64,000 bases of DNA. Origin: Butyrivibrio sp. XPD2006. Lineage in GTDB: Bacteria > Bacillota > Clostridia > Lachnospirales > Lachnospiraceae. The notes under the pieces were generated by a model. The model made no database searches and was not told the origin of the DNA. It saw nothing but the letters and a program-made list of their open reading frames with translations. Location of the stretch: the NCBI RefSeq assembly GCF_000420865.1, contig NZ_ATVT01000006.1, forward strand, positions 124,001 through 188,000. The letters are read 5' to 3'. Of this stretch, positions 34,524-43,485 are shown piece by piece (position 1 is the first letter of the stretch; the number at the start of each line of letters is the position of its first letter). Made by a program: the position numbers and the translations under genes.

Positions 34524-34565
34524 AAAAAAGTGGCAAAAGGTTTAACTTTTGCCACTTTTATTTTG
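34524..34565. terminator. Strong bidirectional terminator
   Basis: Thirteen-base perfect stem (34527-34539 with 34546-34558), with A/T tracts on both sides. It ends the small plus-strand gene and the KAP gene on the minus strand. Confidence 0.85.
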
Positions 34566-34579
34566 CGGAAAATTTAATA

Positions 34580-36352
34580 TTATTCCAGGAAAGACTCTTC
34601 TTCGGGTAGCAGATTGTAAAGTATTTCTCGTAGACGCCTGAGATTCTCTTCCTGTATCCAGTCTGTTGCGTCGCCGTTTTCAATCAAGCTGTCAATAGAC
34701 TCGACGATTTCCTTGATACACTTGACATCTTCCTCTACCGGCTCGTAAGAACCGGTGTATAGTTTTAGGATGTATTGGTTAAATTCATAAAGCTGCTCCG
34801 AACTTGAATTGATGAGGCGATTGACCCAGTCAATTGGTTCCACCATGTCAAAAATGATCTCACCCCTCCAATGACCATGTCTGTCATTCAGGCGCTTTTT
34901 CAGGCTGTTGACCCAGTCGTTGTCCGACAATACCGAACTAAGGGTGTTATCCATGTTTGCATTGGCCTTTTTGATAAGGCTGTTTAATTCGGCAACAGAG
35001 TCTTCATACTGCTCTTGCTTTGTAGGGTCGATCCGATATCTGGAAAGCGGGATAAATAACGATGGTTCAAACATTTTATCAATATTTCTTTTCATCAGCG
35101 AAAGAGCTTTTGCATAAGCATTTGGGTTCTGATCCAGATGATCCTTAAAGAGCATGATTGTTTCCAGGATATCTCCGTATCTCTGCGGAGGATATTTATT
35201 CTTTTTCAGGTTCTTTATTATCTGTTCCACCTGTTCGTTGACCCATTCGGGATCGTGCTTTAAATACTCGTTCTCAAGCAGTTTGGCCGCATCATCATCG
35301 GGTATTGCATTCCTGTAATAATCGTCAAAGTAGTCTGACAGCTTTGTTTTGGCACGCTCTTCGTTATAGATTCCGGAAACTACATATGTTTCTACAAATT
35401 TAAGTGTGATCCTGCCCTTTACTTTGTCGTCCGGTATGTTCGCTTTATATTTAAGCGCGGATAAAAAACACTGCATGACCATATCCTGTGCTATGGAATC
35501 CGGCATGTCTTTTTCAAAAGACATCTTGGAGTAGCTGTCATATAAGAACTTGATCTTGCTTATGAAAAACTGAAATGTCCTGAAATTATAATGGTTGTAT
35601 ACCTGCATGTACTGCTTATACCGGGCTACCTGGCTTTTCAGTATTTCCTTCAGGCCGGCGTCATTAACTCTTTTTATGATGTGGTGCATGACATCTACGA
35701 GATCAGGGGTGTAATCGATTGTGATACCTATCAGCTTCTCCCTGATCTTTTGGTATCTTTCTGACAATCTGGCATTGTCAGCGTTGTAACTTCCGATTTC
35801 AGCTTCATTAGCGACAATGAGCATCTTGGTCTTGTCGTGTTCAACAAGATCGTTCAGTGCGCCCATGATCTCGTCCGGGGAACAGTAGCATCTCTCGACA
35901 TCATCCAGGATAAGGAAAGTATTTTCCAGGCTGGTGTTGTCTTTGATGGCTCCCTGGACCATCTCTAAGATATCACCGTCTATTATTTCTTTTGAGATAA
36001 GGACTTTCATGGCTCTTTTCAAAAGACCGCTACCCGCATGAAGGGTTTTAATCCTCTTTTCTTTGACGTCGCCGTGGACGTTTTCGGTAGCTTTGCTTTC
36101 AAGCTTCTCGGATATCAGGTCTCCAAGGATCTTCTCGACTATGGTATCTCTTACGCTCTCTCTGGAGTTGCAACCGTAGAGAGATATATACTTGATTGCA
36201 TATTTGGTGTCATTCAGAGCAGGGATGAGCTTATTCTCAATAAAATAAGTCTTGCCGATTCCCCAGCCTCCGTTTATGAGAATTGCATATTGATATGTGG
36301 TATCGTCCAGATACCTTTTTATCTCCGTGATTATCCCCTTTTCATAATCCAT
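34580..36352 (-). CDS. KAP-family P-loop NTPase
   Basis: A 590-residue ATPase with Walker A GGWGIGKT at residues about 28-35 and Walker B FLILDDVERC near 160-169, both typical of KAP NTPases. The remainder is a long helical region ending in acidic residues. No transmembrane pair is evident, though KAP proteins often have one. The ATG at 36352 has GGAGG. It is bounded by terminators on both sides, so it is a single-gene unit. KAP ATPases occur in phage-defence and membrane-associated systems; a defence role here is a guess. Confidence 0.8.
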   Translation of the reverse strand: MDYEKGIITEIKRYLDDTTYQYAILINGGWGIGKTYFIENKLIPALNDTKYAIKYISLYGCNSRESVRDTIVEKILGDLISEKLESKATENVHGDVKEKRIKTLHAGSGLLKRAMKVLISKEIIDGDILEMVQGAIKDNTSLENTFLILDDVERCYCSPDEIMGALNDLVEHDKTKMLIVANEAEIGSYNADNARLSERYQKIREKLIGITIDYTPDLVDVMHHIIKRVNDAGLKEILKSQVARYKQYMQVYNHYNFRTFQFFISKIKFLYDSYSKMSFEKDMPDSIAQDMVMQCFLSALKYKANIPDDKVKGRITLKFVETYVVSGIYNEERAKTKLSDYFDDYYRNAIPDDDAAKLLENEYLKHDPEWVNEQVEQIIKNLKKNKYPPQRYGDILETIMLFKDHLDQNPNAYAKALSLMKRNIDKMFEPSLFIPLSRYRIDPTKQEQYEDSVAELNSLIKKANANMDNTLSSVLSDNDWVNSLKKRLNDRHGHWRGEIIFDMVEPIDWVNRLINSSSEQLYEFNQYILKLYTGSYEPVEEDVKCIKEIVESIDSLIENGDATDWIQEENLRRLREILYNLLPEEESFLE

Positions 36353-36427
36353 ACTTTTTTCCTCCACTAATGTATTGTACACCATACAAAGAGGTATTGT
36401 GTTGAAAAATGCTGTGTTTGCTACAAG

Positions 36428-36454
36428 AAGTCACGGGGACGGTTCTTTTGACTT
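36428..36454. repeat. REP-like element with GGGGACGG core
   Basis: Inverted ends AAGTCA and TGACTT flank GGGGACGGTTCTTT. This pattern resembles the small repeated elements seen around REP-associated tyrosine transposases in other Firmicutes. It lies between the KAP gene and the PDDEXK_2 gene. Confidence 0.45.
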
Positions 36455-36464
36455 ATTTTGCAAT

Positions 36465-36496
36465 ATAAAACGCAGCCTCAAATTGAAGCTGCGCCT
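36465..36496 (-). terminator. Terminator after the first PDDEXK_2 gene
   Basis: Stem GCAGCCTCAA (36472-36481) with TTGAAGCTGC (36483-36492), followed by TTTTATATTG on the minus strand. Confidence 0.7.
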
Positions 36497-36514
36497 TGAA
36501 GTGCTAAATGTTAT

Positions 36515-37564
36515 TCAATTAGTATTTTTCAGTTTGGCAAGTTCTGCCTGAAGCGCAGCAATTGTCTTGTCTTTCTCTGATATTGTCTTGTCTTTCTCCA
36601 ATATTGAGTCATTAGCTGCATTTAACTGATCTTTGGCCTCATCTAACTGATCTTTGGCCTCATTCAGTTCATCCTGAAGCTCATCAATCATGTATTTAAC
36701 TGTGTTTCGGTCGAGGATTTGAAGTTCTTTTGAAAACATATTAATCATCCTTTCCGTGTTCAGACACATGTTGTAAAGATCATCGTATAGTGGCTTGAAA
36801 TATGGATAATCATCTAAAAGCTTGATTATATACTCCGGCTCGTCACAACCAAGGAACGTAAGCCACGCATCAAGTTCACTCTCTATACCCTTATTATGGA
36901 GTTTCGCCAGGAAAATATCAACCGGAATGAATATGAAATTCTGCAACATATTCAACGAAAGTCCGCTGTCTGAGACTGTAAAAAATGTATGCAAATAATT
37001 GTCTTTGAATTCCTTAAAGACTTTTGGACTGGTTTCAAGAAAGACAATGGTATAGACAGGGTGGACATCCTTGTAGGTGAAGTTTTCTTTCATGGCGTCT
37101 CTAACACGCTTGTACTGGCGCAACAGAAGATCGGCCGAGTAGCAGGAAGCTCTTTCGCCGGTAAAAGCATAGCCAAGTTTCTGAACTTCTACATTAGCGA
37201 TGGTGCCATCTTCAAGCTCCACAACAATATCTGTGATAACTAGCGACATCTCATCGCCGAGGCGTGAGTTGTCATTTGGGAGCTGGTATTTAACGGTTAC
37301 CTCCCGTCCGATCAGGACGCTCAGCAGTTTCGATAATCTCTCCGGAGTAGCCTCAGGATTAAGTATTTCCTTAAAAAAGCTGTCATAGAGCATTTTCACT
37401 CCTTTTGCCCCGGAGCAGATAGACAGAAAATCCTCCTGCTGATCTTTGCGCCAGCTGTCAAAGATTGCACTAAGCTCCGGGTTTTCCTCAATCTCCTTTC
37501 TTATTTGTGCTTCCTCCCTGATGATAGGAAAATACTGTGCCAGGTTTTGATACCTTGTGTTCAT
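36515..37564 (-). CDS. PD-(D/E)XK nuclease-family protein (PDDEXK_2/Rpn-like), copy 1
   Basis: A 349-residue protein of the PDDEXK_2 (transposase-like, Rpn) family. The core reads ITDIVVELEDGTIANVEVQK, with an Asp and Glu-Val-Gln in place of the usual (D/E)xK, as is typical of this family. The C-terminus is a long coiled coil built from heptad repeats (KDQLDEAKDQLNAAND and EKDKTISEKDKTIAALQAEL), whose DNA is tandemly repeated. Such proteins are abundant in Lachnospiraceae, with unknown role; Rpn relatives stimulate RecA-independent transfer in E. coli. The ATG at 37564 has AAAAGAGG. Its upstream region shares a 55-bp sequence with the second copy at 44585. Confidence 0.8.
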   Translation of the reverse strand: MNTRYQNLAQYFPIIREEAQIRKEIEENPELSAIFDSWRKDQQEDFLSICSGAKGVKMLYDSFFKEILNPEATPERLSKLLSVLIGREVTVKYQLPNDNSRLGDEMSLVITDIVVELEDGTIANVEVQKLGYAFTGERASCYSADLLLRQYKRVRDAMKENFTYKDVHPVYTIVFLETSPKVFKEFKDNYLHTFFTVSDSGLSLNMLQNFIFIPVDIFLAKLHNKGIESELDAWLTFLGCDEPEYIIKLLDDYPYFKPLYDDLYNMCLNTERMINMFSKELQILDRNTVKYMIDELQDELNEAKDQLDEAKDQLNAANDSILEKDKTISEKDKTIAALQAELAKLKNTN

Positions 37565-37669
37565 AAAATACCTCTTTTCTAAAAATAGTTGAAATCTCTC
37601 AGCGAAGCGCTGATCCCGCCACAGAATGTGACAAGCGGCCCGGAACGGGCACAAAACCTATCCTATCAT

Positions 37670-37724
37670 CAAATTCTTAAGATTTACCATCGAAATTTCT
37701 TAAGATTTCTTAAGAATTAAAAAA
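37670..37724. repeat. 55-bp element, copy 1 (three CTTAAGA cores)
   Basis: Identical to 45670-45724. It contains three CTTAAGA motifs, one of them in the palindrome TTCTTAAGAA (about 37707-37716). It begins 106 bp upstream of the start of the PDDEXK_2 gene and overlaps the T-tract of the endonuclease IV terminator. Confidence 0.8.
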
Positions 37725-37746
37725 TCCCACCACAAACGTGGCGGGA
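37720..37746 (-). terminator. Terminator of the endonuclease IV gene
   Basis: Stem CCCACCAC with GTGGCGGG (37726-37745) and on the minus strand a run of T. It lies 45 bp beyond the stop of nfo. Confidence 0.8.
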
Positions 37747-37790
37747 AATATTGTGTGTCAATCTGTACCGAGACTTCGTGACTCCCGTTT

Positions 37791-38618
37791 TTACATCCAG
37801 CTCTTTACTGTAGCGATTTCCTGTAAATATCCTTCATCGTCATTCGGGGTTTCCAGAATGAATGGCAGCCCGTCGAAAGCCGGGTGTTGCGCTATGCGCT
37901 TCATAGCTTCCATTCCGATGAAGCCCTGCCCAAGCTTCTCGTGGCGGTCTTTTGCGGCGCCACAGGGGTTCTTGCTGTCGTTGAAATGAACTGCCTTCAG
38001 TCTGTCCAGGCCGATGATCTTATCAAACTTGTCCAGAACGCCATCGAGGTCATTTACGATGTCATAGCCCGAATCCCAGGTATGGCATGTATCAAAGCAC
38101 ACTCCAAGCTTGTCCTTAAGCTCTACTCTGTCAATGATCTCTTTTAACTCCTCAAAGTTTCTTCCGACTTCGGAGCCCTTTCCGGCCATCGTCTCCAGTA
38201 GCACCGTTGTCTGCATTTCCGGGAAAAGAGCTTTATTCAGGCCGTCAGCAATCTGCTCTATTCCTGCTTCCGCTCCCTGTCCGGTATGTGAACCGGGATG
38301 GAAATTGTAGTACTGCCCTGGAAGATACTCCATCTTCTCAAGGTCTTTTTTGAGCATATCAAGTCCGTTTGCTCTTGTCTCAGGATTGGCCGAGCACAGA
38401 TTCATGGTATAACTGCCGTGCGCTACAAGCTTTCCAAAGCTCTTTTTTGCAAGGACCGCTGAAAGCGCCCTAACGTCCTCGGGAACAATGTCTTTTGACT
38501 TACCGCCTCTGGGGTTTCGGGTGAACCACGCAAAGGTGTTCCCGCCAAAGTCCACCATCTGGCGGCCCATTGCTTCATATCCGTTTGTAACCGTTAAATG
38601 ACATCCTATGTAGATCAT
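37791..38618 (-). CDS. nfo: Endonuclease IV (AP endonuclease)
   Basis: A 275-residue protein of the TIM-barrel endonuclease IV family, which nicks DNA at abasic sites. Typical signatures are visible: NFHPGSHTGQ, LETMAGKGSEVG, LGVCFDTCHTWDSGYD, HFNDSKNPCGAAKDRHEKLGQGFIG and FILETPNDD, which supply the three-zinc site. The length is right. It shares a transcript region with the LppM-like lipoprotein gene, which ends 9 bp upstream. Terminator after the stop. Confidence 0.9.
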   Translation of the reverse strand: MIYIGCHLTVTNGYEAMGRQMVDFGGNTFAWFTRNPRGGKSKDIVPEDVRALSAVLAKKSFGKLVAHGSYTMNLCSANPETRANGLDMLKKDLEKMEYLPGQYYNFHPGSHTGQGAEAGIEQIADGLNKALFPEMQTTVLLETMAGKGSEVGRNFEELKEIIDRVELKDKLGVCFDTCHTWDSGYDIVNDLDGVLDKFDKIIGLDRLKAVHFNDSKNPCGAAKDRHEKLGQGFIGMEAMKRIAQHPAFDGLPFILETPNDDEGYLQEIATVKSWM

Positions 38619-38627
38619 GATTTTCTC

Positions 38628-39554
38628 TTACTTATTCAATAATTTGTTCTTCTGAGCCTCAAACTCCTCCTGAGTTATGACGCCGTCATCAAGGAGTTTC
38701 TTGAGCTTGGCGAGTTCGTCAGCGACCAGGTCTGTTGGCTGTGGCTGCTGATATGCCTGATATGTTGGCTGTTGTGGTGCCGGATTCTGCTGGAATCCGG
38801 GTACGCTGTTATACTGGCCCTGCTGCTGGTAATCATTCACAGGCTGGTAATAGCCGGCTGCCTGCATCTGCTCGGCCTTTCTCTTTTTTGATGTCAGCAC
38901 TATCGCAAGGATGATTCCAATAACGATAAGAAACGCCAAAGCGCACAGGCCAATGATGAGCCAGATATTGATGAGCATAAATTCCAGATGAATGCTCTGA
39001 TCGGGTCCCAGGTTCAAAAGGTCCCACTCAAGGGTTTTGCCGTCACTTGAAACCGATGTTGCGTTACTTGCTGTCGGTTTCACAGGAAGAACGACTGTCA
39101 TCTTCATGTATCCGCCGCTCATGCTAAAGTAGTTCTTGAACGAGCTTAACTGCTCAGCTTCTGCACTGTCAAACACCTGCCAGTCGAGAACATACTTAAG
39201 CCCCTGCCTGGTATAACTCAGATTGCCCAGTTCACCGGAAAACTCAGACTGAGAATCTTGCACGGATTCATTCAGTTCATTTGCAGTCACATTTTTCCTG
39301 CTTATAAGAAGTCCCACAAACCCGTCCTGGTTGTAATCTTCCACTTCCCAGCCTTCATCGATAAGGTCCTGCCTTTCGCTCTCAGTGAATGCTTCCTCTT
39401 CATAGCCATATTCTGACATATCCATCATGGCGTAAAGCATGGATACATCAAGCTTTCCGTTACCCTTAACGGTAATGGTGGTGTTGAATCTCATGCATCC
39501 GGTAAGGCATATGGCACATACCAAAAAAGCCAGTGTCGCTCTAAGTTTTTTCAA
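38628..39554 (-). CDS. LppM-like lipoprotein with C-terminal SHOCT motif
   Basis: A 308-residue lipoprotein. The start is the TTG at 39554, with AGGAGG eight bases upstream; it gives a perfect signal peptide KKLRATLAFLVCAICLTGC. The extracellular domain (about 20-210) contains FNTTITVKGNGKLDVSMLYAMMD, resembling LppM-type domains, then one transmembrane helix (IWLIIGLCALAFLIVIGIILAIVL), a Gln/Tyr/Pro-rich cytoplasmic spacer and a SHOCT-like helix pair at the end (LADELAKLKKLLDDGVITQEEFEAQKNKLL). Longer ATG frames exist but do not give a signal peptide. Confidence 0.8.
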   Translation of the reverse strand: MKKLRATLAFLVCAICLTGCMRFNTTITVKGNGKLDVSMLYAMMDMSEYGYEEEAFTESERQDLIDEGWEVEDYNQDGFVGLLISRKNVTANELNESVQDSQSEFSGELGNLSYTRQGLKYVLDWQVFDSAEAEQLSSFKNYFSMSGGYMKMTVVLPVKPTASNATSVSSDGKTLEWDLLNLGPDQSIHLEFMLINIWLIIGLCALAFLIVIGIILAIVLTSKKRKAEQMQAAGYYQPVNDYQQQGQYNSVPGFQQNPAPQQPTYQAYQQPQPTDLVADELAKLKKLLDDGVITQEEFEAQKNKLLNK

Positions 39555-39600
39555 TTGTTCTATCCTCCTGATGTGCTTAGATGGGTTCCGGTATGCAGCC

Positions 39601-40269
39601 TTATACAGTCCTACACTTGTGGCCGGATGCGATTTCAAAATTGTATCTGACTATGCCAAGATCAATTTTGGTCATTGGTCCAAAGCCGGGCTTGATAACT
39701 GCATCTTCTCCGTCGATGCCTATGGAGAACTTCTGCTGGTTGAGGGCTGTTGGCGCCAGAAGTGCTGCTTCTATGCCCTCCTTGAACCAGTCAGGCATGT
39801 CTTTTTCCGAAACACTGCAGAGCTTCGAAAGCTCTTTTGACTTATGAGCGGAGCCCTTATTGAGGCCATAACCTATGGCAATTACGCAAAGGATCTTCTC
39901 CCCTGAATCGATGTCGGCTTTGCACTTGCCCTTGCCGTAAGTTCCTGCAACCCAGCAGGTATTAAGGCCAAGCATCTGAGCCTCAAGGACTATCTTTTGT
40001 CCGTAATATCCGCCGAGCTCGTCGAGATTATCAAGCTTCTTGGAGCCGACTATGGCTATGTAATTATTGACTCCCGTAAATTTCCCGTAGTGGGCCATGA
40101 ATGTGTCAAAGCACTCCGGATCCCCTGTGATCAGCTGAATGTGAAGACCGCTCTCCTCGTTGCACTGCTGAATAAGGGTTTCGAGCGTAGTCCTTGCCTC
40201 CCCAACAATGTGATCAGCTGAGTACTGCCTTACACTGTGTCTTTCCCTAATTGCTTCCTTGATGTCCAT
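39601..40269 (-). CDS. Nitroreductase-family flavoprotein
   Basis: A 222-residue protein with the nitroreductase pattern: IKEAIRERHSVRQYSADHIV at the N-terminus (FMN-binding Arg), YYGQKIVLEAQMLGLNTCWVAG, and APTALNQQKFSIGIDG in the C-half. The family uses FMN and NAD(P)H to reduce nitro or quinone compounds or, in other members, activates iodide or BluB substrates. The ATG at 40269 has GGAGG. It overlaps no gene but is close to the lipoprotein and DUF362 genes. Confidence 0.85.
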   Translation of the reverse strand: MDIKEAIRERHSVRQYSADHIVGEARTTLETLIQQCNEESGLHIQLITGDPECFDTFMAHYGKFTGVNNYIAIVGSKKLDNLDELGGYYGQKIVLEAQMLGLNTCWVAGTYGKGKCKADIDSGEKILCVIAIGYGLNKGSAHKSKELSKLCSVSEKDMPDWFKEGIEAALLAPTALNQQKFSIGIDGEDAVIKPGFGPMTKIDLGIVRYNFEIASGHKCRTV

Positions 40270-40289
40270 ACCTTCCTCCATATGATGTC

Positions 40290-41282
40290 TTATTTTCTTG
40301 CGTCTATCCTTACGAATGGCTTAAGGTCTTTTACCGCCTCTTTCTGAGTGATCTCGGTGTCGCCGTTATCGGTGTCGATGAGTTTGTAGCGGTCGTTGCC
40401 CATACCCAGTTCCTTCATGTAAGAGAGCTGTCTGTGGCCGTGTCTTGTTTCGATTCGCTCAACCAGGGCCTTGTGCTCTTCCTCGGTCATGGCGTAAACC
40501 AGATCGATGCACGCCTGATCGATTGCCAGGATGTCGGTTGAAGCCAGGATTCCTACGTTCGGAGTAACAACAGGCTCTGCGTCTACGCCTTCGCAGTCGC
40601 AGGAAACGCTCATGTTTCTCATGACATTCACATAAGTGATGTTCTTGCCGAAGTGGTCGATGGTGGCCTTGGTGGACTCAGTGATCTTCTCCATGAGTTC
40701 TTCCTCGTTTACGCCCCAGTCGTTGCCGTTCTTGGCGTGGATCCACATCTTGCCGACATGTCCGTCAGCACATCCGATACCTATATTCTTGTTGCTTCCG
40801 CCAAAGCCGCCCATGGTGTGGCCTTTGAAGTGGGTCAGCACAAACATTGAATCGTAGTCAAGCATATGTGAGCCGTGACTCATCTCTTTAAACCACTTGC
40901 CGCCGTTTACGGGAAGGGTTATTGTCCCGTCAGCGTCCATGATATCTACTTCCGTGAAGTCCCAGCCGTTGATAGCCAGTGTCTTTCTGTGATCTTCCGT
41001 GGTGTACCTGTCGCCTTTATAGAAGGTGTTGGTCTCCACTATTCTGGCGTCTTTAAGGCACGCCTCTTTTTCCATTACCTCTTTTACCCAGGACGGAGGT
41101 GTGATATTGGGACCTTTGGGCTCACCGGTGTGAAGCTTGATCGCAACTTTTCCGGTGATGTTTTGGTTCACCTTCTCAAACACTTTCATGATACCGGCTG
41201 CTGACAAATCTCTTGTAAAATATACAACAGATTCTGCACCTGTTCTCTCATCGTAGGGTACATATCTTGATCCGTCAGTCAT
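40290..41282 (-). CDS. DUF362-family protein
   Basis: A 330-residue protein of the DUF362 family, seen from FVLTHFKGHTMGGFGGSNKNIGIGCADGHVGKMWIHAKN and SCDCEGVDAEPVVTPNVGILASTDILAIDQACIDL. Many DUF362 proteins carry a ferredoxin-type domain; this copy has none, so it is the bare form. AAGGAGGT lies before the ATG. It precedes the nitroreductase gene, 20 bp apart, suggesting a joint redox function. Confidence 0.8.
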   Translation of the reverse strand: MTDGSRYVPYDERTGAESVVYFTRDLSAAGIMKVFEKVNQNITGKVAIKLHTGEPKGPNITPPSWVKEVMEKEACLKDARIVETNTFYKGDRYTTEDHRKTLAINGWDFTEVDIMDADGTITLPVNGGKWFKEMSHGSHMLDYDSMFVLTHFKGHTMGGFGGSNKNIGIGCADGHVGKMWIHAKNGNDWGVNEEELMEKITESTKATIDHFGKNITYVNVMRNMSVSCDCEGVDAEPVVTPNVGILASTDILAIDQACIDLVYAMTEEEHKALVERIETRHGHRQLSYMKELGMGNDRYKLIDTDNGDTEITQKEAVKDLKPFVRIDARK

Positions 41283-41334
41283 CGCTTTGTTACCTCCTTT
41301 TTTGGTATGAATTCATTATAACAAAAAATGGTCA

Positions 41335-42114
41335 TTATTCGTCATAGTAGTGGAATGCTGTGGCAAGTTCATCATAGCACTCCCCTCGGTTGCCGTAAGA
41401 CAGATGATCGCCTGCGCTGAACAAGTAGCAGAAAGGCTTCTCCTCGCTGAAACGATATGGCAGAAATCCCCATAGCTTGTACATACTGTCAGCAAAAGAC
41501 GAAAGATCACTGCCTTTGAAGTATTCTGCAAGGACGCCCATGAGTCTTTTGCCAAATTCCGCCTTATCAAAGTCGCGCTCTTCCATCAGCCTGAAAGTAT
41601 GCATGACTGCATTCTTGGTTGTTTGGTACTTAAGCTCGGTGGCATCTTCATCCTCCGGATCAGCCATCAGAATTTCATCAAGAGCTTCCTTATAAAGCTC
41701 ATCGTCTTGCAATCCCACACCGTACAGAAGAGCGAAGACATACAGATCAATGTATGTATATCTGCTTCTTGATGATTCGTTGCGCTCTTTGAACCACTCA
41801 TGCTCCTGGTTGTGCTCTGTCAGCCACTCTTTTACCGTTTCCGCAGCTGATTTGTAGCATTCAAGGTCCTTGTAGCCGCCTCTTGCCCACTCCCTGACAC
41901 GGTATTTCTCGGAGACTAAGGTGTAGCCATCAACCGGAAGGATTTTTCCAAACTCCTCTTTTCCGATTGTCACAGTACAAGGAGCGATAGGACCAAAGCC
42001 ATAATCTGATTCAGATCCTACATACTCCATGCAAAAAGGGCATATAACAAGATAGTTCGGTCCGCTCTTAAGGTTGTAAAATCTGTCGCAGGTTTTGCAG
42101 TAAAACTTAGTCAT
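41335..42114 (-). CDS. Hypothetical zinc-binding protein
   Basis: A 259-residue protein with an N-terminal zinc ribbon (FYCKTCDRFYNL...YLVICPFCMEYVG) and a helical C-half (ELYKEALDEILMADPEDEDATELKYQ) that resembles the DUF2225 type, though I am not certain. GAGG precedes the ATG. A REP-like hairpin separates it from the NamZ gene. Confidence 0.6.
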   Translation of the reverse strand: MTKFYCKTCDRFYNLKSGPNYLVICPFCMEYVGSESDYGFGPIAPCTVTIGKEEFGKILPVDGYTLVSEKYRVREWARGGYKDLECYKSAAETVKEWLTEHNQEHEWFKERNESSRSRYTYIDLYVFALLYGVGLQDDELYKEALDEILMADPEDEDATELKYQTTKNAVMHTFRLMEERDFDKAEFGKRLMGVLAEYFKGSDLSSFADSMYKLWGFLPYRFSEEKPFCYLFSAGDHLSYGNRGECYDELATAFHYYDE

Positions 42115-42128
42115 CTAAAAATTCCTCG

Positions 42129-42153
42129 TTTTTGGTCCCTGGGGTCCATTTTA
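42129..42153. repeat. REP-like hairpin element (GGTCCCTGGGGTCC)
   Basis: Short version of the GTCCCC/GGGGAC element family found elsewhere in the window; it lies between the NamZ stop and the next gene's ribosome binding site. Confidence 0.4.
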
Positions 42154-43485
42154 TTCGTAGAGCAGGTATGGCTCTCGTTGAGCCTTGAAGGCCTCGATGT
42201 CGTCCTGCCATGAGGCTTTGATCTCGTCGGCGGACTTGCCGGCAATGATCTGCTTGCGGAGGTCATCGGAGCCGCTAAGGTAATCAATCCAATACTTGGC
42301 ACCGTTTGGCTCGTTATCAAAAAAGTCCATGTCCGGATTGGCTTCGTGGAAATCGTTGTAGGCATCGATGAGGTAATTAAGATTGATGCCTGCTGCCCAG
42401 ATGTCTTCTAAGGGTATGTCCGAAAGGTCTTTTCCATAGCAGAGTTCTCCCTCGAAGGGCGGGTTGTTTGCCCCCTCCATGTCCTGTGGCGTGAAGGTGT
42501 AGGGATTGGCCTCCTGCGGCAGGTACGGGCTTCCGTAGATCTCAAAAGGCATGTCTGTGCCTCTCCCCACGGAGACGTAGGTGTTCTCGAAAAAGCAGGT
42601 GGAAGCATAAAGGTAGACCGCACGCATGTCCTTCAGGTTTGGTGAAGGCCTGCGGATCAGGGTAGTCTTCATGTCGTGAGTGTAGTTCAGGCATGGGATA
42701 ACAGTGAGGTTGCAGGCGTCTTTGCCTGCGGCAAGCCACCCTTCGCCGTTGATCATCTGTGCCAGCTCGCCCCAGGTCATTCCATAAACGATAGGAATCG
42801 GGAGCTGCCCCACTCTTGATTTATATTTCTCCTGAAGGATTGGGCCGTCAACGTAGAATCCGTTGGGATTGGGCCTGTCCAGGATGATAACTCCTTTTCC
42901 CGCCGACGCGCAGGCGTCCATCAGGTAGTACATTGAAATGTAATAGGTATAGTAGCGAAGCCCCACGTCCTGCATGTCTACGACGAGGACATCGAAGGTG
43001 TCCATATCCTCAGCAGATGGGTAGTGTGAATTTCCGCGATAGAGCGAGAGGATCGGGACTCCTGTCTTTTCATCTATTGAATCATTCACTGATTCTCCGG
43101 CATCTTCTGTTCCGCGGAAGCCATGCTCCGGAGAGAAGACAGCAGTGACATTGACGTCATGCTCTATCAGGGCATCGAGGATATGCTGGTCCTTGTCACC
43201 CACTATTCCTGTATGGTTGGAGAAAAGAGCTACTCTCTTACCCGCAAGTAGTGGGATGTAAACATCAAACTGCTCATCGCCGAGAGTTAAGGGTTGTTCG
43301 GCTTCAACAGCAGGATCCGTGATTTCCGGCTCAGGCTCTTCAGGCGCTTCAGGCGCTTCTGCTGTAGCTGCCGCAGATACCGGCTCCGAAGCAAACTCTT
43401 TTTCCGAATTATCTATGTCTCCGCATGCCACACAGCTGAGGGCAAGCGCGACTGTCATTATGATAGATAGCGGTTTTCTAAGCAT
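42151..43485 (-). CDS. namZ: NamZ-like exo-beta-N-acetylmuramidase lipoprotein (DUF1343)
   Basis: A 444-residue lipoprotein with the DUF1343 (NamZ) domain. The signal peptide ends SCVAC; a long Glu/Pro/Ala spacer follows. Family signatures: GIVGDKDQHILDAL, FSPEHGFRGTEDAGESV, DVLVVDMQDVGLRYYTYYISMYYLMD, DRPNPNGFYVDGPIL and YGMTWGELAQMI. In Bacillus subtilis NamZ removes MurNAc from the ends of cell-wall fragments. The stop of the upstream HAD gene overlaps this start (TAATG), so the two are coupled. Confidence 0.85.
   Translation of the reverse strand: MLRKPLSIIMTVALALSCVACGDIDNSEKEFASEPVSAAATAEAPEAPEEPEPEITDPAVEAEQPLTLGDEQFDVYIPLLAGKRVALFSNHTGIVGDKDQHILDALIEHDVNVTAVFSPEHGFRGTEDAGESVNDSIDEKTGVPILSLYRGNSHYPSAEDMDTFDVLVVDMQDVGLRYYTYYISMYYLMDACASAGKGVIILDRPNPNGFYVDGPILQEKYKSRVGQLPIPIVYGMTWGELAQMINGEGWLAAGKDACNLTVIPCLNYTHDMKTTLIRRPSPNLKDMRAVYLYASTCFFENTYVSVGRGTDMPFEIYGSPYLPQEANPYTFTPQDMEGANNPPFEGELCYGKDLSDIPLEDIWAAGINLNYLIDAYNDFHEANPDMDFFDNEPNGAKYWIDYLSGSDDLRKQIIAGKSADEIKASWQDDIEAFKAQREPYLLYE

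Larger units (their letters stand above)
34221..34579. other. Intergenic stretch with a broken small gene
   Basis: Between the divergent amidohydrolase and the KAP NTPase. It contains the frameshifted small gene at 34300-34508 and a strong bidirectional terminator, and nothing else recognised. Confidence 0.6.
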
